Below are positions 1 to 8,234 of a DNA stretch of 64,000 nt, piece by piece. A program made the translations under genes and the position numbers. The notes under the pieces were generated by a model that did not search any database, was not told the DNA's origin, and worked only from the letters and a program-made list of their open reading frames with translations. Position 1 is the first letter of the stretch, and the number at the start of each line of letters is the position of its first letter. Source of the stretch: Streptococcus pluranimalium (GTDB lineage: Bacteria; Bacillota; Bacilli; Lactobacillales; Streptococcaceae); the NCBI RefSeq assembly GCF_002953735.1, contig NZ_CP025536.1:750001-814000 (forward strand), given 5' to 3'.

Positions 1-231
1 TCATGGGCATCATTGTTAAGCGATGCAGAAGCTGAACAAGCTTATCACGACGGTGGAGCAACCAGAGATGCTATGGTTACTAATGTCAAGGAGTTATTTG
101 AGAAAAAGACACAAGTCTCAGGAGAGTTGGTTGAGATCTTTACAGGATTGGTATCGTCTATAAATGAGGGGATTTCAGAATTAGAGGGACAAGACAGTGA
201 GTTGGCGGGATTAATAAGGACTTATGGATAG
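1..231 (+). CDS. Lap1-like T7SS targeting protein, 5' end outside window
   Basis: The frame is open from base 1, so the gene begins to the left of the window and only about 76 C-terminal residues are visible. They are helical and charged, with a heptad-like pattern around VSSINEGISELEGQDSELA. This fits the DUF3130/TIGR04197 family of small partners that guide LXG toxins to the T7SS. It overlaps the next gene by 8 bp, the usual lap1-lap2 arrangement. The family call rests on size, helicity and context. Confidence 0.6.
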   Translation, partial: SWASLLSDAEAEQAYHDGGATRDAMVTNVKELFEKKTQVSGELVEIFTGLVSSINEGISELEGQDSELAGLIRTYG

Positions 232-628
232 ATTTGATGAGATACAAAAAACGTTAAATGACTTATATCTTGAACAAGAACAGTTAGAAGACGCTTATTG
301 GCGAGAACAAAAGGACATTGATACCAAAGAAAATGATGTTAATGGTTTTTATCATCACTTAAAAAATCAGCTAGAGTTACAATTTGAAGAGGTACGTTCT
401 GACTTTCAAGTTGATGAGGATGCTGTAAATGATGGAGATACTTTTTTAACTTTAAATAATCATTTTGAAATAATATTCGACTTAAATCATCGTAAATTTC
501 GCAGCAGTCTTGATCAAATTGAAACGTTGAGAGAAGAGTGTGAAAAAAAGTACCGACAAAAATCGCGTGATCTGGATGAGGCCATTAATCACACAATTTG
601 TAAAAGAAGACAATTGGATAGTGAGTAG
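224..628 (+). CDS. Lap2-like helical T7SS accessory protein
   Basis: A 134-residue protein that is almost entirely charged coiled coil (MDRFDEIQKTLNDLYLEQEQ onward), with no signal peptide or membrane segment. Length, coiled-coil character and translational overlap with the preceding gene match the DUF3958/Lap2 class, which with Lap1 forms the recognition complex of an LXG toxin. No intact LXG gene follows here; the next ORF is short. The partner toxin may have been lost, making this an orphan targeting pair. Confidence 0.6.
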   Translation: MDRFDEIQKTLNDLYLEQEQLEDAYWREQKDIDTKENDVNGFYHHLKNQLELQFEEVRSDFQVDEDAVNDGDTFLTLNNHFEIIFDLNHRKFRSSLDQIETLREECEKKYRQKSRDLDEAINHTICKRRQLDSE

Positions 629-646
629 AAAGTGGGTTAATAAGTT

Positions 647-970
647 ATGGGAGTTTGGGAGACTATTGAAGGTTATCTATCAGATGGCTATGATGCGGCA
701 GTGAAAGGTATTGAGGGTGGCACTGATGCTAGTATAAAGATCTTAAAAGAAAGTCTGAAGCAACTCGTCAAATTAGACGCTGGGCGTAAGCTAAAAAAGA
801 AAAATAAGATTGTTAAGACTTATAAAGAGGTTATCAAAGAAGATGGAGCTGCTACAAAGACGGCAATTATGTCTATTTCTAACCAGTTAAATACCAATAT
901 TAAAGGTCAATTTTCAAAGAGCATTACTGAAACAGTATCAGAAAAAGCAGATGGCTATGATAACTTATAA
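647..970 (+). CDS. short protein in the toxin position, unrecognised
   Basis: A 107-residue protein that I do not recognise. It starts MGVWETIEGYLSDGYDAAVK and continues with a Lys-rich helical stretch (residues 40-65), without signal peptide or membrane helix. It lies where a toxin gene normally follows lap1-lap2, but it lacks the long LXG helical domain. It could be a small secreted substrate or the start of a decayed toxin. Its Shine-Dalgarno is weak. The 300 bp downstream hold only scraps of open frame. Confidence 0.45.
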   Translation: MGVWETIEGYLSDGYDAAVKGIEGGTDASIKILKESLKQLVKLDAGRKLKKKNKIVKTYKEVIKEDGAATKTAIMSISNQLNTNIKGQFSKSITETVSEKADGYDNL

Positions 971-1220
971 GACATTGTCAACTCTGCTAGGACTGCTATG
1001 GGAACTTTATTTAATAGAAGCAGGTGATGTCTTATTTAAGATGCCTAATCTTGTTATTTTAAAATTTTATGTTAGAGAAGGCTTTAAAGATTTTCAGAAA
1101 CCTATTATTTAGAGAAGCTTTTTCATCACTTTGTTTTCTTATTCAGCTAGTGTTAGATTTTAAAAATTGTTCGATTTTTAGAAAAAATATAAAAAATCTA
1201 TTGAAATTTACAGCAATTGA
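971..1220. other. AT-rich spacer before esxA
   Basis: No convincing gene. A 23-codon open stretch at about 1040-1111 has no ribosome binding site and no recognisable product, and may be the decayed end of the preceding locus. The esxA promoter lies at the right edge. Confidence 0.5.
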
Positions 1221-1249
1221 TTGAGTATTCAGTTATTTTCTGTTATGAT
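1221..1249 (+). promoter_or_regulatory. esxA promoter
   Basis: TTGAGT (1221-1226) and TATGAT (1244-1249) are 17 bp apart, with a TG upstream of the -10 (extended -10). An AGGAGG ribosome binding site follows at 1266-1271, six bases before the esxA ATG. This is a strong sigma-A type arrangement, suiting an abundant secreted protein. Confidence 0.7.
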
Positions 1250-1277
1250 TAAATTATAATTATTTAGGAGGTCTATT

Positions 1278-1574
1278 ATGGCTACAATTAAACTTACCCC
1301 TGAAGAACTTCGTCAGTCTGCTACCCAGTATTCTAACGGTTCTCAAACAGTGACAGATGTTTTGACAACATTGACTAACGAGCAAGCTGTTATCAGTGAA
1401 AACTGGGAAGGTACAGCCTTTGATAGTTTTGAACAACAATTCAATGAATTGTCACCAAAAATTCAAGAATTTGCGGAATTGTTAACAGCTATTAATCAAC
1501 AACTTAACTCTGTTGCGACAACTCTTGAAGATACAGACTCACAAATGGCTTCACAAATTTATCCAGGAAGCTAA
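1278..1574 (+). CDS. esxA: EsxA, WXG100 secreted protein
   Basis: A 98-residue WXG100 protein, the hallmark secreted component of T7SSb. Two helices flank the turn motif at residues 45-47, where the usual Trp-x-Gly is W-E-G (in SENWEGTAF). The length is typical. EsxA is exported as a dimer and is needed for machine function. Its own promoter and terminator make it a separate transcription unit. In most streptococci esaA follows directly; here about 16.7 kb of toxin and immunity cassettes intervene. Confidence 0.93.
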   Translation: MATIKLTPEELRQSATQYSNGSQTVTDVLTTLTNEQAVISENWEGTAFDSFEQQFNELSPKIQEFAELLTAINQQLNSVATTLEDTDSQMASQIYPGS

Positions 1575-1584
1575 TTAACGGTGG

Positions 1585-1617
1585 AGCGGGAAGGCAAATG
1601 TCTTTCTGCTTTTTTTA
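1585..1617 (+). terminator. terminator of esxA
   Basis: AGCGGGAAG and CTTTCTGCT form a 9-bp stem (with G-U pairs) around an 8-base loop, followed directly by a run of T. It lies 10 bases after the esxA stop codon. Confidence 0.75.
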
Positions 1618-2094
1618 TTATCGTTACATGGACTAATTTTCTATCAGGTAAACTCGGGTTTGGCTAGATTTTCTTTGTCCTAAACATAATACCATGTTAT
1701 GGGATTTGATCGGAGTTTGCATCAGCTTGGATTAATTTAAATAATCTCTGGACCTTTGAACTAGTTTCATCGCCATAAACTAAGCTGATGCTGATGTAGG
1801 GGGATCAAGTCGAAAGTTTAAACGATCGTACGCCATATCTGGATTTCGTCATCAGAAATAGCAGAGATCATGTTAAAGGTAAGTTAAAAGCGATAGTTAA
1901 AGATTATGATATTATGGGTAATCAAAAATATAATGAGTAGCCAGAAATAGTAAAAAGTAGAAAATGTAGACCGATCTTTTAAAAGCTGAAAATTACTTGT
2001 TAGGGATTGGAACATGCAGTTTGCCATCGTTATTGCTTGGTTAAAAATAAGGAAAGATTGTGTTTAAAGGTAAGGAGCTAGTTGAAGGAGGAGA
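1618..2094. other. gene-free spacer between esxA and the toxin locus
   Basis: About 480 bp with stops in all frames on the plus strand and no recognisable RNA gene. I see no repeat shared with the cassette junctions downstream. It may hold the promoter of the toxin operon, but no clear -35/-10 pair stands out. Confidence 0.4.
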
Positions 2095-2100
2095 ATGGTT

Positions 2101-2364
2101 ATGGGAGAGATAAAAAGCAATAGCGGCAGAGCTCAGGAGTTTAGCAGTTCCTTAAAAGAAAGTCAAATTGTTGTATCATCAGTTGATTTGGATGGTGTGT
2201 CACAATATCAAGGGAACGACTTTGTCCAAGAGCAATGTTTATTTGCGCAGAAGGCGTTGACAGAATTGCTGGAAGCTATTCGTTCGGCGGGGAATGACAT
2301 TGAAAATATTTCAAAAACAATTGATGATTGGGACCAAGGAAATGCTAATGGAGTGTGGAGATGA
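2101..2364 (+). CDS. Lap1-like (DUF3130/TIGR04197) targeting protein
   Basis: An 87-residue helical protein (MGEIKSNSGRAQEFSSSLKE) of the Lap1 class that binds the LXG domain and presents the toxin to EssC. Two in-frame ATGs exist at 2095 and 2101. The second is preferred because the GGAGG at 2087-2091 lies nine bases upstream of it, against three for the first. The stop codon overlaps the start of the next gene (ATGA), so the two are translationally coupled. No WXG motif is present. Confidence 0.75.
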   Translation: MGEIKSNSGRAQEFSSSLKESQIVVSSVDLDGVSQYQGNDFVQEQCLFAQKALTELLEAIRSAGNDIENISKTIDDWDQGNANGVWR

Positions 2365-2759
2365 GCGAAGTGGATTGGGAACAAAAATGGAAACAGTTGC
2401 ATCTCTTGGAAAGTTCTATCCAAGAGAAATTGGAAATCAATGCTACAGATCATCAGTCATTGACTTTATTGAATGACCTATCAGATGATTATCAACATCA
2501 GCGTCACTTGGAGTATGAACAGATTATCATGGCGTTAGTTTTCGGAAGTACTATTTCTAATGGTATTATAGCGAATCAATTGGCATTAATGGATGAATGT
2601 CAAAGACGTCAGGCGTTAGTAGATGATGAAATAGAACGGCTAAATCGTGAAAGAGTTAAACTGCAAGATGATAGTGATGACTTGTACTATCGAAGACAAC
2701 GGTTAGCTTTGGAAGAAGAGGAGGCGCACGAAAAAAATAGGAGGATGCTATGGGAATAA
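2361..2759 (+). CDS. Lap2-like (DUF3958) targeting protein
   Basis: A 132-residue, highly charged helical protein. One mildly hydrophobic stretch (IIMALVFGSTISNGIIANQL) sits between two coiled coils, the second rich in Glu, Arg and Asp. It is the expected second targeting factor for the LXG toxin that overlaps its 3' end by 10 bp. ATG 2361 is preferred over the in-frame GTG at 2355 because of the ATGA overlap and GGAG at 2350-2353. It probably acts with the preceding gene product in the cytoplasm before secretion. Confidence 0.75.
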   Translation: MSEVDWEQKWKQLHLLESSIQEKLEINATDHQSLTLLNDLSDDYQHQRHLEYEQIIMALVFGSTISNGIIANQLALMDECQRRQALVDDEIERLNRERVKLQDDSDDLYYRRQRLALEEEEAHEKNRRMLWE

Positions 2760-4534
2760 AAGTAGATCTTGGACACTCTGAATCTCAAGCAGCGTCAGGA
2801 ACTAGGATGTTAGAAGAAATGTCTCAGGTTTTGAGAAAAAGTAAACATAGTATTTCTATGTATACGCAAGATGTCTCGATGCTTAAAGGAAAGGCTTATG
2901 AGGCATCGCGAGCTTATCAAACAGAAGTGATTTTACCAGCAATAAGCTTCGCCAATGATTATTATAAGGAGTTGCAGTTAGCATTAAAAAAATTGCCTTC
3001 TGATTACCAGACGATGGTTGATAGTAAAAGTTGGTCTGAAGAGGAATTACAGGAGCTTATCGACAGTGAGCGACGCAGTATTCATTTGTTAGAAAATCAG
3101 ATTCATCATGTAAATATTCTAAAAGGGATGAAGACGGAAAGTAAGCGTTCAATCCTTGAATCTCTCAATCGCTCAATGGACTTACATGACAGTAATGTTC
3201 GACAGTATGAGGATTTATTGGAAAAATTGCGAGTCTTTGATACGTATTCAGCATCGGTTTTTGATGGTGTCAATGAACTTAAGGGAATTGTTCAAGAGGC
3301 TTTATCCTTAGCAAAAAGTTCTTGGAATGCGCAAGCGAGTCATTACAATTCAACCGATAAAATGCTACTTCTCCTAGCGAAAGCTAAGACTATTTCTGTC
3401 AAAAACTTTATAGAAGATTACGGACTTAGCCGTCCCAAAGGCATGTCAGATAAAGATTATAGTGTTTATGTTGGTGAGGTAAAGCAACAAGTTGACACAC
3501 TACTAAAAGACGGTTGGAGCAAAAAAGCCATCAAGGAAGGTTACATAGCCACGGTCAATGTTGCTTATGATTCTAATAAGGAGATGAGCATTGAGGATCA
3601 GCTAGGGGAATATTTTGATGATGCTCATACTGTTGGTTCTGCCCTCTTTAACAACATGATGACCGTTGCTTATAAAGATACCAAAGAGGGTCAACAAAAG
3701 ACCTTGGATATGGTTTACAAGATACTTGGTGCTGAGGTTGACAAGAATGGTTTCCTACAGATGACCAATATGAAAATCACTGACAGTGACAAAACAGGCG
3801 CCTACCAGTTTACGACGAATATGGATGACGCTCTTACTTTCGATGATACTTTCTCGAGCATTGTGCAAGATGTTTATCCTAAGGGGCTACCGATAGAAAC
3901 TAAAGAAGGTAGTAAAACATTTCTTCGTGCACAAGAAACCCATCAATTCCGATATTACATGGACAAAAAGAATAACGATGCTCTTAGGGCTACCTATCCT
4001 GATGAAGCTAATGACTTGGAACGTATCAAACGTTATAACGGAGACAGCCCTAGCAGTAAGTTTACTGGTGAAAAAGCCCGTTTACATAATAAATATCAAG
4101 GGGATCCAGAGGATTACAAGAAACATATTGAGCAGTACGGGGAAAACTTTAAATATGTCACTCCGAGTGCTAAGAAGGGCTTCCACTCTGAGTTTATCAT
4201 CAATGATAAGACCAACAATTTGGTTAGTCAGTGGCATGCCTATGAATTTGATGAGAATGGCAATGTTACCTCAGATCCCGACAAAGCCTACACCAAGGAA
4301 GAACAAATGCAGTTGGTTGACGGCAATAGTGTTAACTATGCGGAGAATTCGGACGGTAATTATCATACCAAGGTGGATTCAGATCCCGTTTCTATATATG
4401 ATCCTGAAGTGAGGAAGGAAGTTAGAAAAGGGTGGAAGGATCCTTTGACAGGTCGGCGAAATAAGAACGAGCTGAATTATTTTGATATCGATAACTCAGA
4501 AGAAAAAGCAAATAAAAAATTAAAAGGACGATAA
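2750..4534 (+). CDS. full-length LXG toxin with DUF3114-like C-terminal domain
   Basis: A 594-residue T7SS toxin. Residues 1 to about 210 are the helical LXG export domain (MGIKVDLGHSESQAASGTRM). From about residue 255 a soluble domain follows with motifs also kept in diverged relatives in this window: HQFRY (His398), LHNK (His446) and H-S-E-F (His479). These are candidate active-site residues. The domain resembles streptococcal DUF3114 proteins; its activity is unknown to me. The last 30 or so residues after G-W-K (about 561-563) are the only part that differs strongly among the downstream copies. The stop codon overlaps the immunity gene start (ATAATGA). This is the only intact toxin of the array. 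Confidence 0.8.
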   Translation: MGIKVDLGHSESQAASGTRMLEEMSQVLRKSKHSISMYTQDVSMLKGKAYEASRAYQTEVILPAISFANDYYKELQLALKKLPSDYQTMVDSKSWSEEELQELIDSERRSIHLLENQIHHVNILKGMKTESKRSILESLNRSMDLHDSNVRQYEDLLEKLRVFDTYSASVFDGVNELKGIVQEALSLAKSSWNAQASHYNSTDKMLLLLAKAKTISVKNFIEDYGLSRPKGMSDKDYSVYVGEVKQQVDTLLKDGWSKKAIKEGYIATVNVAYDSNKEMSIEDQLGEYFDDAHTVGSALFNNMMTVAYKDTKEGQQKTLDMVYKILGAEVDKNGFLQMTNMKITDSDKTGAYQFTTNMDDALTFDDTFSSIVQDVYPKGLPIETKEGSKTFLRAQETHQFRYYMDKKNNDALRATYPDEANDLERIKRYNGDSPSSKFTGEKARLHNKYQGDPEDYKKHIEQYGENFKYVTPSAKKGFHSEFIINDKTNNLVSQWHAYEFDENGNVTSDPDKAYTKEEQMQLVDGNSVNYAENSDGNYHTKVDSDPVSIYDPEVRKEVRKGWKDPLTGRRNKNELNYFDIDNSEEKANKKLKGR

Positions 4535-5019
4535 TGAGAATAAAAACTTTAAACCTTTTTTTGTTAGGAATTTTTTGTGTTTTTTTAATATCTTGTGCAA
4601 ATCAAGAAAAACAGCGTAAACTCACGGTTTCTAATATTGTAGAAAATGTGTATTTTACTAGAACTACGACAACGGAGCTTAAAAAAACATTCGGTGCTCC
4701 CCAAAAGGTAGTGAAACATGCTAAAAAAGTAAATGATACTTATTTTAATATTCTCGGTGGTGACGTTACGGATGAGCTGAATTCATCAAAGACATATTCA
4801 AAGGATTCTAAAATTGATATGGATAAATACAATAAGCAATTTGATAAAACTGAGGATAATCCATTTGATAGTTATTATCAATACAGGGGAGATACTCTAG
4901 GCTTAAAATATGTTAGATTTTATATTGCTGATAAAGTTGTTTACGATATTGAATACGGCCCTGTAACTGATAAGTTAGTCGCCAAAAAAGACAAGTACCT
5001 TCGTCAAATTTTGGATTAG
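4534..5019 (+). CDS. immunity lipoprotein 1, BamE/SmpA-like, cognate to the intact toxin
   Basis: A 161-residue lipoprotein: signal peptide, lipobox L-I-S-C, then a mature domain starting near TVSNIVENVY with the helix-turn pattern T-T-x-E-L-x-x-x-F-G-x-P typical of BamE/SmpA-like folds. It ends KDKYLRQILD, a tail shared across the array. Overlap with the toxin stop codon and lipid anchoring imply immunity on the outer face of the membrane, so the toxin probably acts outside the cytoplasm. A near-identical copy lies at 14415-14900. The immunity role is inferred from context. Confidence 0.75.
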   Translation: MRIKTLNLFLLGIFCVFLISCANQEKQRKLTVSNIVENVYFTRTTTTELKKTFGAPQKVVKHAKKVNDTYFNILGGDVTDELNSSKTYSKDSKIDMDKYNKQFDKTEDNPFDSYYQYRGDTLGLKYVRFYIADKVVYDIEYGPVTDKLVAKKDKYLRQILD

Positions 5020-5026
5020 AGTGAGT

Positions 5027-5050
5027 GGCTCTGTTGTTTATCTTCAGAGC
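5027..5050 (+). repeat. junction hairpin repeat, copy 1
   Basis: GCTCTG and CAGAGC form a stem around an 11-base loop (TTGTTTATCTT), followed by a T-rich tract. It begins eight bases after the immunity stop codon. The same element follows the immunity genes at 6059, 6868, 13120, 14134, 14908, 15921 and 17618. It may be a weak terminator, and as a repeat it can serve as a recombination site. Confidence 0.75.
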
Positions 5051-5096
5051 TATCCTCATTTATTTTTAGACAAGCCTCTCCTCCGATAAGCTTGTC

Positions 5097-5552
5097 GGAA
5101 AGAAGGCTCGCTATTATAATAAATATCAAAGGAAACCTGAGGATTACAAGAAACATATTGAGCAGTACGGGGAAAACTTTAAATATGTCACTCTGATTGA
5201 TAAGAAGGGCTTCCACTCTGAGTTTATCATCAATGATAAGAGTAAGCATTTGGTTTCTCAGTGGCATGCTTACGAGATAGACGAGAACGGCAATGTCAAC
5301 TCAGAACCCGACAAAGCCTACACCAAGGAGCAACAAATGCAGTTGGTTGCCGGCAATAGTGTTAACTATGCGGAGAATTCGGATGGTAATTATCATACCA
5401 AGGTGGATTCAGATCCCGTTTCTATTTACGATCCTGAAGTGAGGAAGGAAGTTAGAAAAGGATGGAAGAATCCAAGTAGATATTCGGGTAAAGAAAATTA
5501 TTTTGATACGGAAGAGTCGTCGAAAAGAGCGAATGATAGATTAAGAGGATAG
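5097..5552 (+). pseudogene. toxin 3' fragment (tip B)
   Basis: Open frame homologous to the full toxin from about residue 442 (the GEKARLHNKY region) to the end, without LXG domain, ATG or ribosome binding site. It shares the HSEF and SQWHAYE motifs and carries its own tail after GWK (NPSRYSGKENYFD). The left edge changes abruptly at the junction sequence CGATAAGCTTGTCGG. It would become functional only if recombined onto a complete toxin gene. Confidence 0.8.
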
Positions 5553-5556
5553 TCCT

Positions 5557-6051
5557 ATGAAACATAAGATTTCAAAATTATTTTTAATGTGCTTATTAGT
5601 GATATTCCTAAGTGCTTGCAACCAAATAGGGCTTTTAAAGAGTAAATTTCAGTTATCAGCTACTAATATTCATGATAAGATAGTCCTAAATAAAACAACG
5701 GAAGAAGAATTAATTAAGCAATTTGGAAAACCAAATAAAAAAATAGATAATCCTTCAACAGTTGCAGATCTCTATAATGAAGATAATGGCGATAGTAGTG
5801 AAGGAGGAATTATGGATAGGTTAGATGAAGAAACTGATTTTTTCCAAACAATGAAATCGGTAAAACATGACTATGATTATAGCATTGGGTGGGACTTTGA
5901 TAATTGTTATATCTACCAAGATAAAAATTTAGGGCTTGAATATCTTAGATTCTATATTAAAGATGGCTTGGTAAGTGAGTACTATTTTGGCGATATTACT
6001 AATAAATCGGTAGCCCAAAAAGACAAGTACCTCCGTCAAATTTTGGATTAG
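5557..6051 (+). CDS. immunity lipoprotein 2
   Basis: 164 residues with lipobox L-S-A-C. The BamE-like pattern is TTEEELIKQFGKPNKK, preceded by ATNIHDKIVL. A Gly/Ser/Asp insert (NEDNGDSSEGG) sits in the middle. The shared KDKYLRQILD tail is present. It begins four bases after tip B, with which it is presumably paired. It is intact, so it could protect against a sibling's toxin even though the local toxin is only a fragment. Confidence 0.72.
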   Translation: MKHKISKLFLMCLLVIFLSACNQIGLLKSKFQLSATNIHDKIVLNKTTEEELIKQFGKPNKKIDNPSTVADLYNEDNGDSSEGGIMDRLDEETDFFQTMKSVKHDYDYSIGWDFDNCYIYQDKNLGLEYLRFYIKDGLVSEYYFGDITNKSVAQKDKYLRQILD

Positions 6052-6058
6052 AGTAAGC

Positions 6059-6082
6059 GGCTCTGTTGTTTATCTTCAGAGC
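6059..6082 (+). repeat. junction hairpin repeat, copy 2
   Basis: Same GCTCTG/CAGAGC stem as copy 1, seven bases after the immunity 2 stop. It is followed by the T-rich arm and GATAACTATTTTTGATGA, which recurs at copies 5 and 7. Confidence 0.75.
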
Positions 6083-6118
6083 TATCCTCATTTATTTTTA
6101 GATAACTATTTTTGATGA

Positions 6119-6379
6119 AATGTTACCTCAGATTCCGACAAAGCCTACACCAAGGAAGAACAAATGCAGTTGGTTGACGGCAATAGTGTTAACTATGCGG
6201 AGAATTCGGATGGTAATTATCATACCGAGGTGGATTCAGATCCCGTTTCTATATATGATCCTGAAGTGAGGAAGGAAGTTAGAAAAGGGTGGAAGGGTCC
6301 AAGTACAGATAATAATAAGGATTACTTTGATATAAAAGATTCCGAGAATAAGGCAAATGAAAAATTAGAGAGGAGATAA
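6119..6379 (+). pseudogene. toxin 3' fragment (tip C)
   Basis: Short in-frame remnant starting at NVTSDSDKAY, equivalent to the last 85 or so residues of the toxin, with tail GPSTDNNKDYFDIKD. No start signals. It joins the junction repeat after a deletion that removed everything upstream. The immunity gene begins two bases after its stop. Confidence 0.75.
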
Positions 6380-6380
6380 A

Positions 6381-6860
6381 ATGAGGATTCAATATAAAAA
6401 GCTCCTATGTATGATGTTATCTATCTCGTTTTTTCTTGGGGCATGTGCGAATTTAAGTAAATCAGATAATTTAACGGTAACAAATATTCATGACAAACTT
6501 ATACAAGGTAAAACTACTGTCAAAGAATTAAAAAATATGTTTGGAAAACCGAAGCGATATGATAATGCTGAGAAAGCAAAGATGATATACCATTACTGGA
6601 ATAATTACGAAGGAGGAGTAAACTATTATCTAGAAGCTAATACAGATTATTGGGAAACTTTGAAATCATATAATGTATCTCCAAAGTATAGTTATGAGGA
6701 TTTTGAAGGATGTTATGAATATAGTGGAAAGAATTTAGGGGTTAAAAAAGTCTACTTTTTTGTGATTGACAACAAAATCCATGGCTTTAAATTTAATGGT
6801 GACATTGTTGACGAATCCGTAGCCCAAAAAGACAAGTACTTGCGTCAGATTGTGGATTAG
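6381..6860 (+). CDS. immunity lipoprotein 3
   Basis: 159 residues, lipobox L-G-A-C, BamE-like motif TTVKELKNMFGKPKRY, and a central NTDYWETLK block found in most members. It ends KDKYLRQIVD. The GGAGGAG within AATTACGAAGGAGGAGTA is coding and not a start signal. It pairs with tip C by position. Confidence 0.72.
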   Translation: MRIQYKKLLCMMLSISFFLGACANLSKSDNLTVTNIHDKLIQGKTTVKELKNMFGKPKRYDNAEKAKMIYHYWNNYEGGVNYYLEANTDYWETLKSYNVSPKYSYEDFEGCYEYSGKNLGVKKVYFFVIDNKIHGFKFNGDIVDESVAQKDKYLRQIVD

Positions 6861-6867
6861 AGTGAGT

Positions 6868-6891
6868 GGCTCTGTTGTTTATCTTCAGAGC
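6868..6891 (+). repeat. junction hairpin repeat, copy 3
   Basis: GCTCTG/CAGAGC stem after immunity 3. Here the downstream arm joins directly to the interior of another immunity gene instead of to a toxin tip, showing a deletion or unequal crossover at this point. Confidence 0.72.
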
Positions 6892-6920
6892 TATCCTCAT
6901 TTATTTTTAAATAAATATTT

Positions 6921-7178
6921 TTGCTAAAAGGAGGAGTAAACTATTCATTAGAGAATAATACAGATTACTGGGAGACAATACAAGATGCGATAAAAGGGAA
7001 CAAACATAGTTACTCAGATTTTGATGGCTATTATGAGTATTCTGGAAAAAATTTAGGCATTAAAAGCGTATACTTTATTATGATAAATGATAAAGTTTTT
7101 AGCTTTAAATTTAATGGCGATATTGTTGACGAATCCGTAGCCCACAAAGACAAGTACTTGAGTCAGATTTTGGATTAG
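6921..7178 (+). pseudogene. 5'-truncated immunity gene, copy of the one at 13653
   Basis: 85 residues that nearly match the C-terminal half of immunity lipoprotein 8 (GGVNYSLENNTDYWETIQDA onward), without signal peptide or lipobox. The DNA matches 13880-14125 almost base for base, so this is a recent partial copy. It ends KDKYLSQILD. Confidence 0.85.
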
Positions 7179-7208
7179 AGTATATGGTTTATCTACATAC
7201 TCTTGAAG

Positions 7209-7541
7209 ATGGGAAACGGCGTTGTCAACGGTGCGAGTTTCAATTATTCGAATGAAAATGATGAGCATTGGCGACTTGATGCCACCTCGGTTAAACCGTG
7301 GGATCCAGAATATCGTAGTAAGGTTGCGGAACAATATATTTCTCCTAATAATATAGGTAGTGATATCTTGAGTAGAACAAAAGATGCTTGGGAAGATTTG
7401 TTGGAAAATGGCAATGGTGAAAATTGGAATGATAGCTATTGGAATGCCGATGGATATTATTCTAATAACGGAGTTAGCGTTCATGATAGAATTGAAGAAG
7501 CTAGAGATGAACTTCGAGATATGATAAAAAATCATTCTTAA
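7209..7541 (+). pseudogene. toxin 3' fragment of a second type (tip D)
   Basis: Open frame of about 110 residues related to, but clearly different from, the main toxin C-terminus. NGVVNGASFNYSNEND and WDPEYRSK align with the DGNSVNYAEN and YDPEVRK segments. The tail is longer and Asn/Trp-rich (residues 60-110). No LXG domain and no good start. Its neighbour is the second immunity family, so this is a diverged subclass. Confidence 0.65.
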
Positions 7542-7592
7542 ATAATAAGCATCAACATTTAAGGCAAATATCAAATTAGTTAGGATATATTT

Positions 7593-8204
7593 ATAAGAAG
7601 AAAAAAATATCAGAAACTCTTGTTGTGTCTCATAGGAGCAGTCAGTTTATTATCATTAATATTTTTAGTATGGAAAATAATTTTTGATGGTAGGGGGGCT
7701 CCTAATAAAAGGAATAATATTACATTAAATCAAACCTATCAATATTATGTTGATAGTAATGGTATACGTAATAGTCAGATTAAACTTCTTAAGAATCACA
7801 AGTATGTTATTTATGCTGAGAGATACACGTATTTATCTGATAAGAAATTACAAGAGAAAGAATATTCAGAAGAACAAGCTATATACCCTGCATTAATTTT
7901 GACTCAAGGAAAATTCGATAAACAACATAATGAAATATTATTAAAACCTCAGTATTCTACGATAATCAGATTTTATGACATTTCAGCATTACATCAAAAA
8001 AGATATTTTGAAAAAGAGACTAAAAAACTTGTACCGAGCGCAGGGGGAAAAATAATTTTTTCTTGGAGGGGGCTTTATTATCAGACGAAAGGAATTAATA
8101 AGAAAGTACACAAGATTAAATTGAAAAAAAGTTCAAAACCTATTCCAAGTTCCGAAGAAGATTTTTTAGAACAGTATACATATGTTCCTGATATGGGAAA
8201 TTAA
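7593..8204 (+). CDS. immunity-like membrane-anchored protein, second family
   Basis: About 200 residues. A hydrophobic N-terminal segment (LCLIGAVSLLSLIFLVW) lacks a lipobox Cys, so it is a signal anchor. The rest resembles the protein at 9230: shared spacing of YP, L-K-P, the KDG/RG turn, and a C-terminal P-S-S-E-E-D-F-L-E-Q-Y-T-Y. No ATG exists in frame. ATA at 7593 sits where an ATG would be expected, and TTG at 7620 would cut into the anchor. It may be a decayed start, so expression is doubtful. Confidence 0.55.
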   Translation: MRRKKYQKLLLCLIGAVSLLSLIFLVWKIIFDGRGAPNKRNNITLNQTYQYYVDSNGIRNSQIKLLKNHKYVIYAERYTYLSDKKLQEKEYSEEQAIYPALILTQGKFDKQHNEILLKPQYSTIIRFYDISALHQKRYFEKETKKLVPSAGGKIIFSWRGLYYQTKGINKKVHKIKLKKSSKPIPSSEEDFLEQYTYVPDMGN

Positions 8205-8234
8205 AATATAGTATTAGCGACTAAGTAAATTGTT

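Noticed and set aside
1633..2090. Possible small RNA or gene in the spacer after esxA
   Set aside because: No promoter-terminator pair and no open frame of note.
3927..4412. 161-codon ORF in another frame within the toxin, with similar ORFs at 10170, 13173 and 15991
   Set aside because: Out-of-frame shadow of the repeated toxin C-terminus; it recurs only because the DNA is repeated. No start signals.
7053..7574. 173-codon ORF on the minus strand
   Set aside because: Lies opposite tip D and the truncated immunity gene, both of which have homologues in the window; no ribosome binding site.
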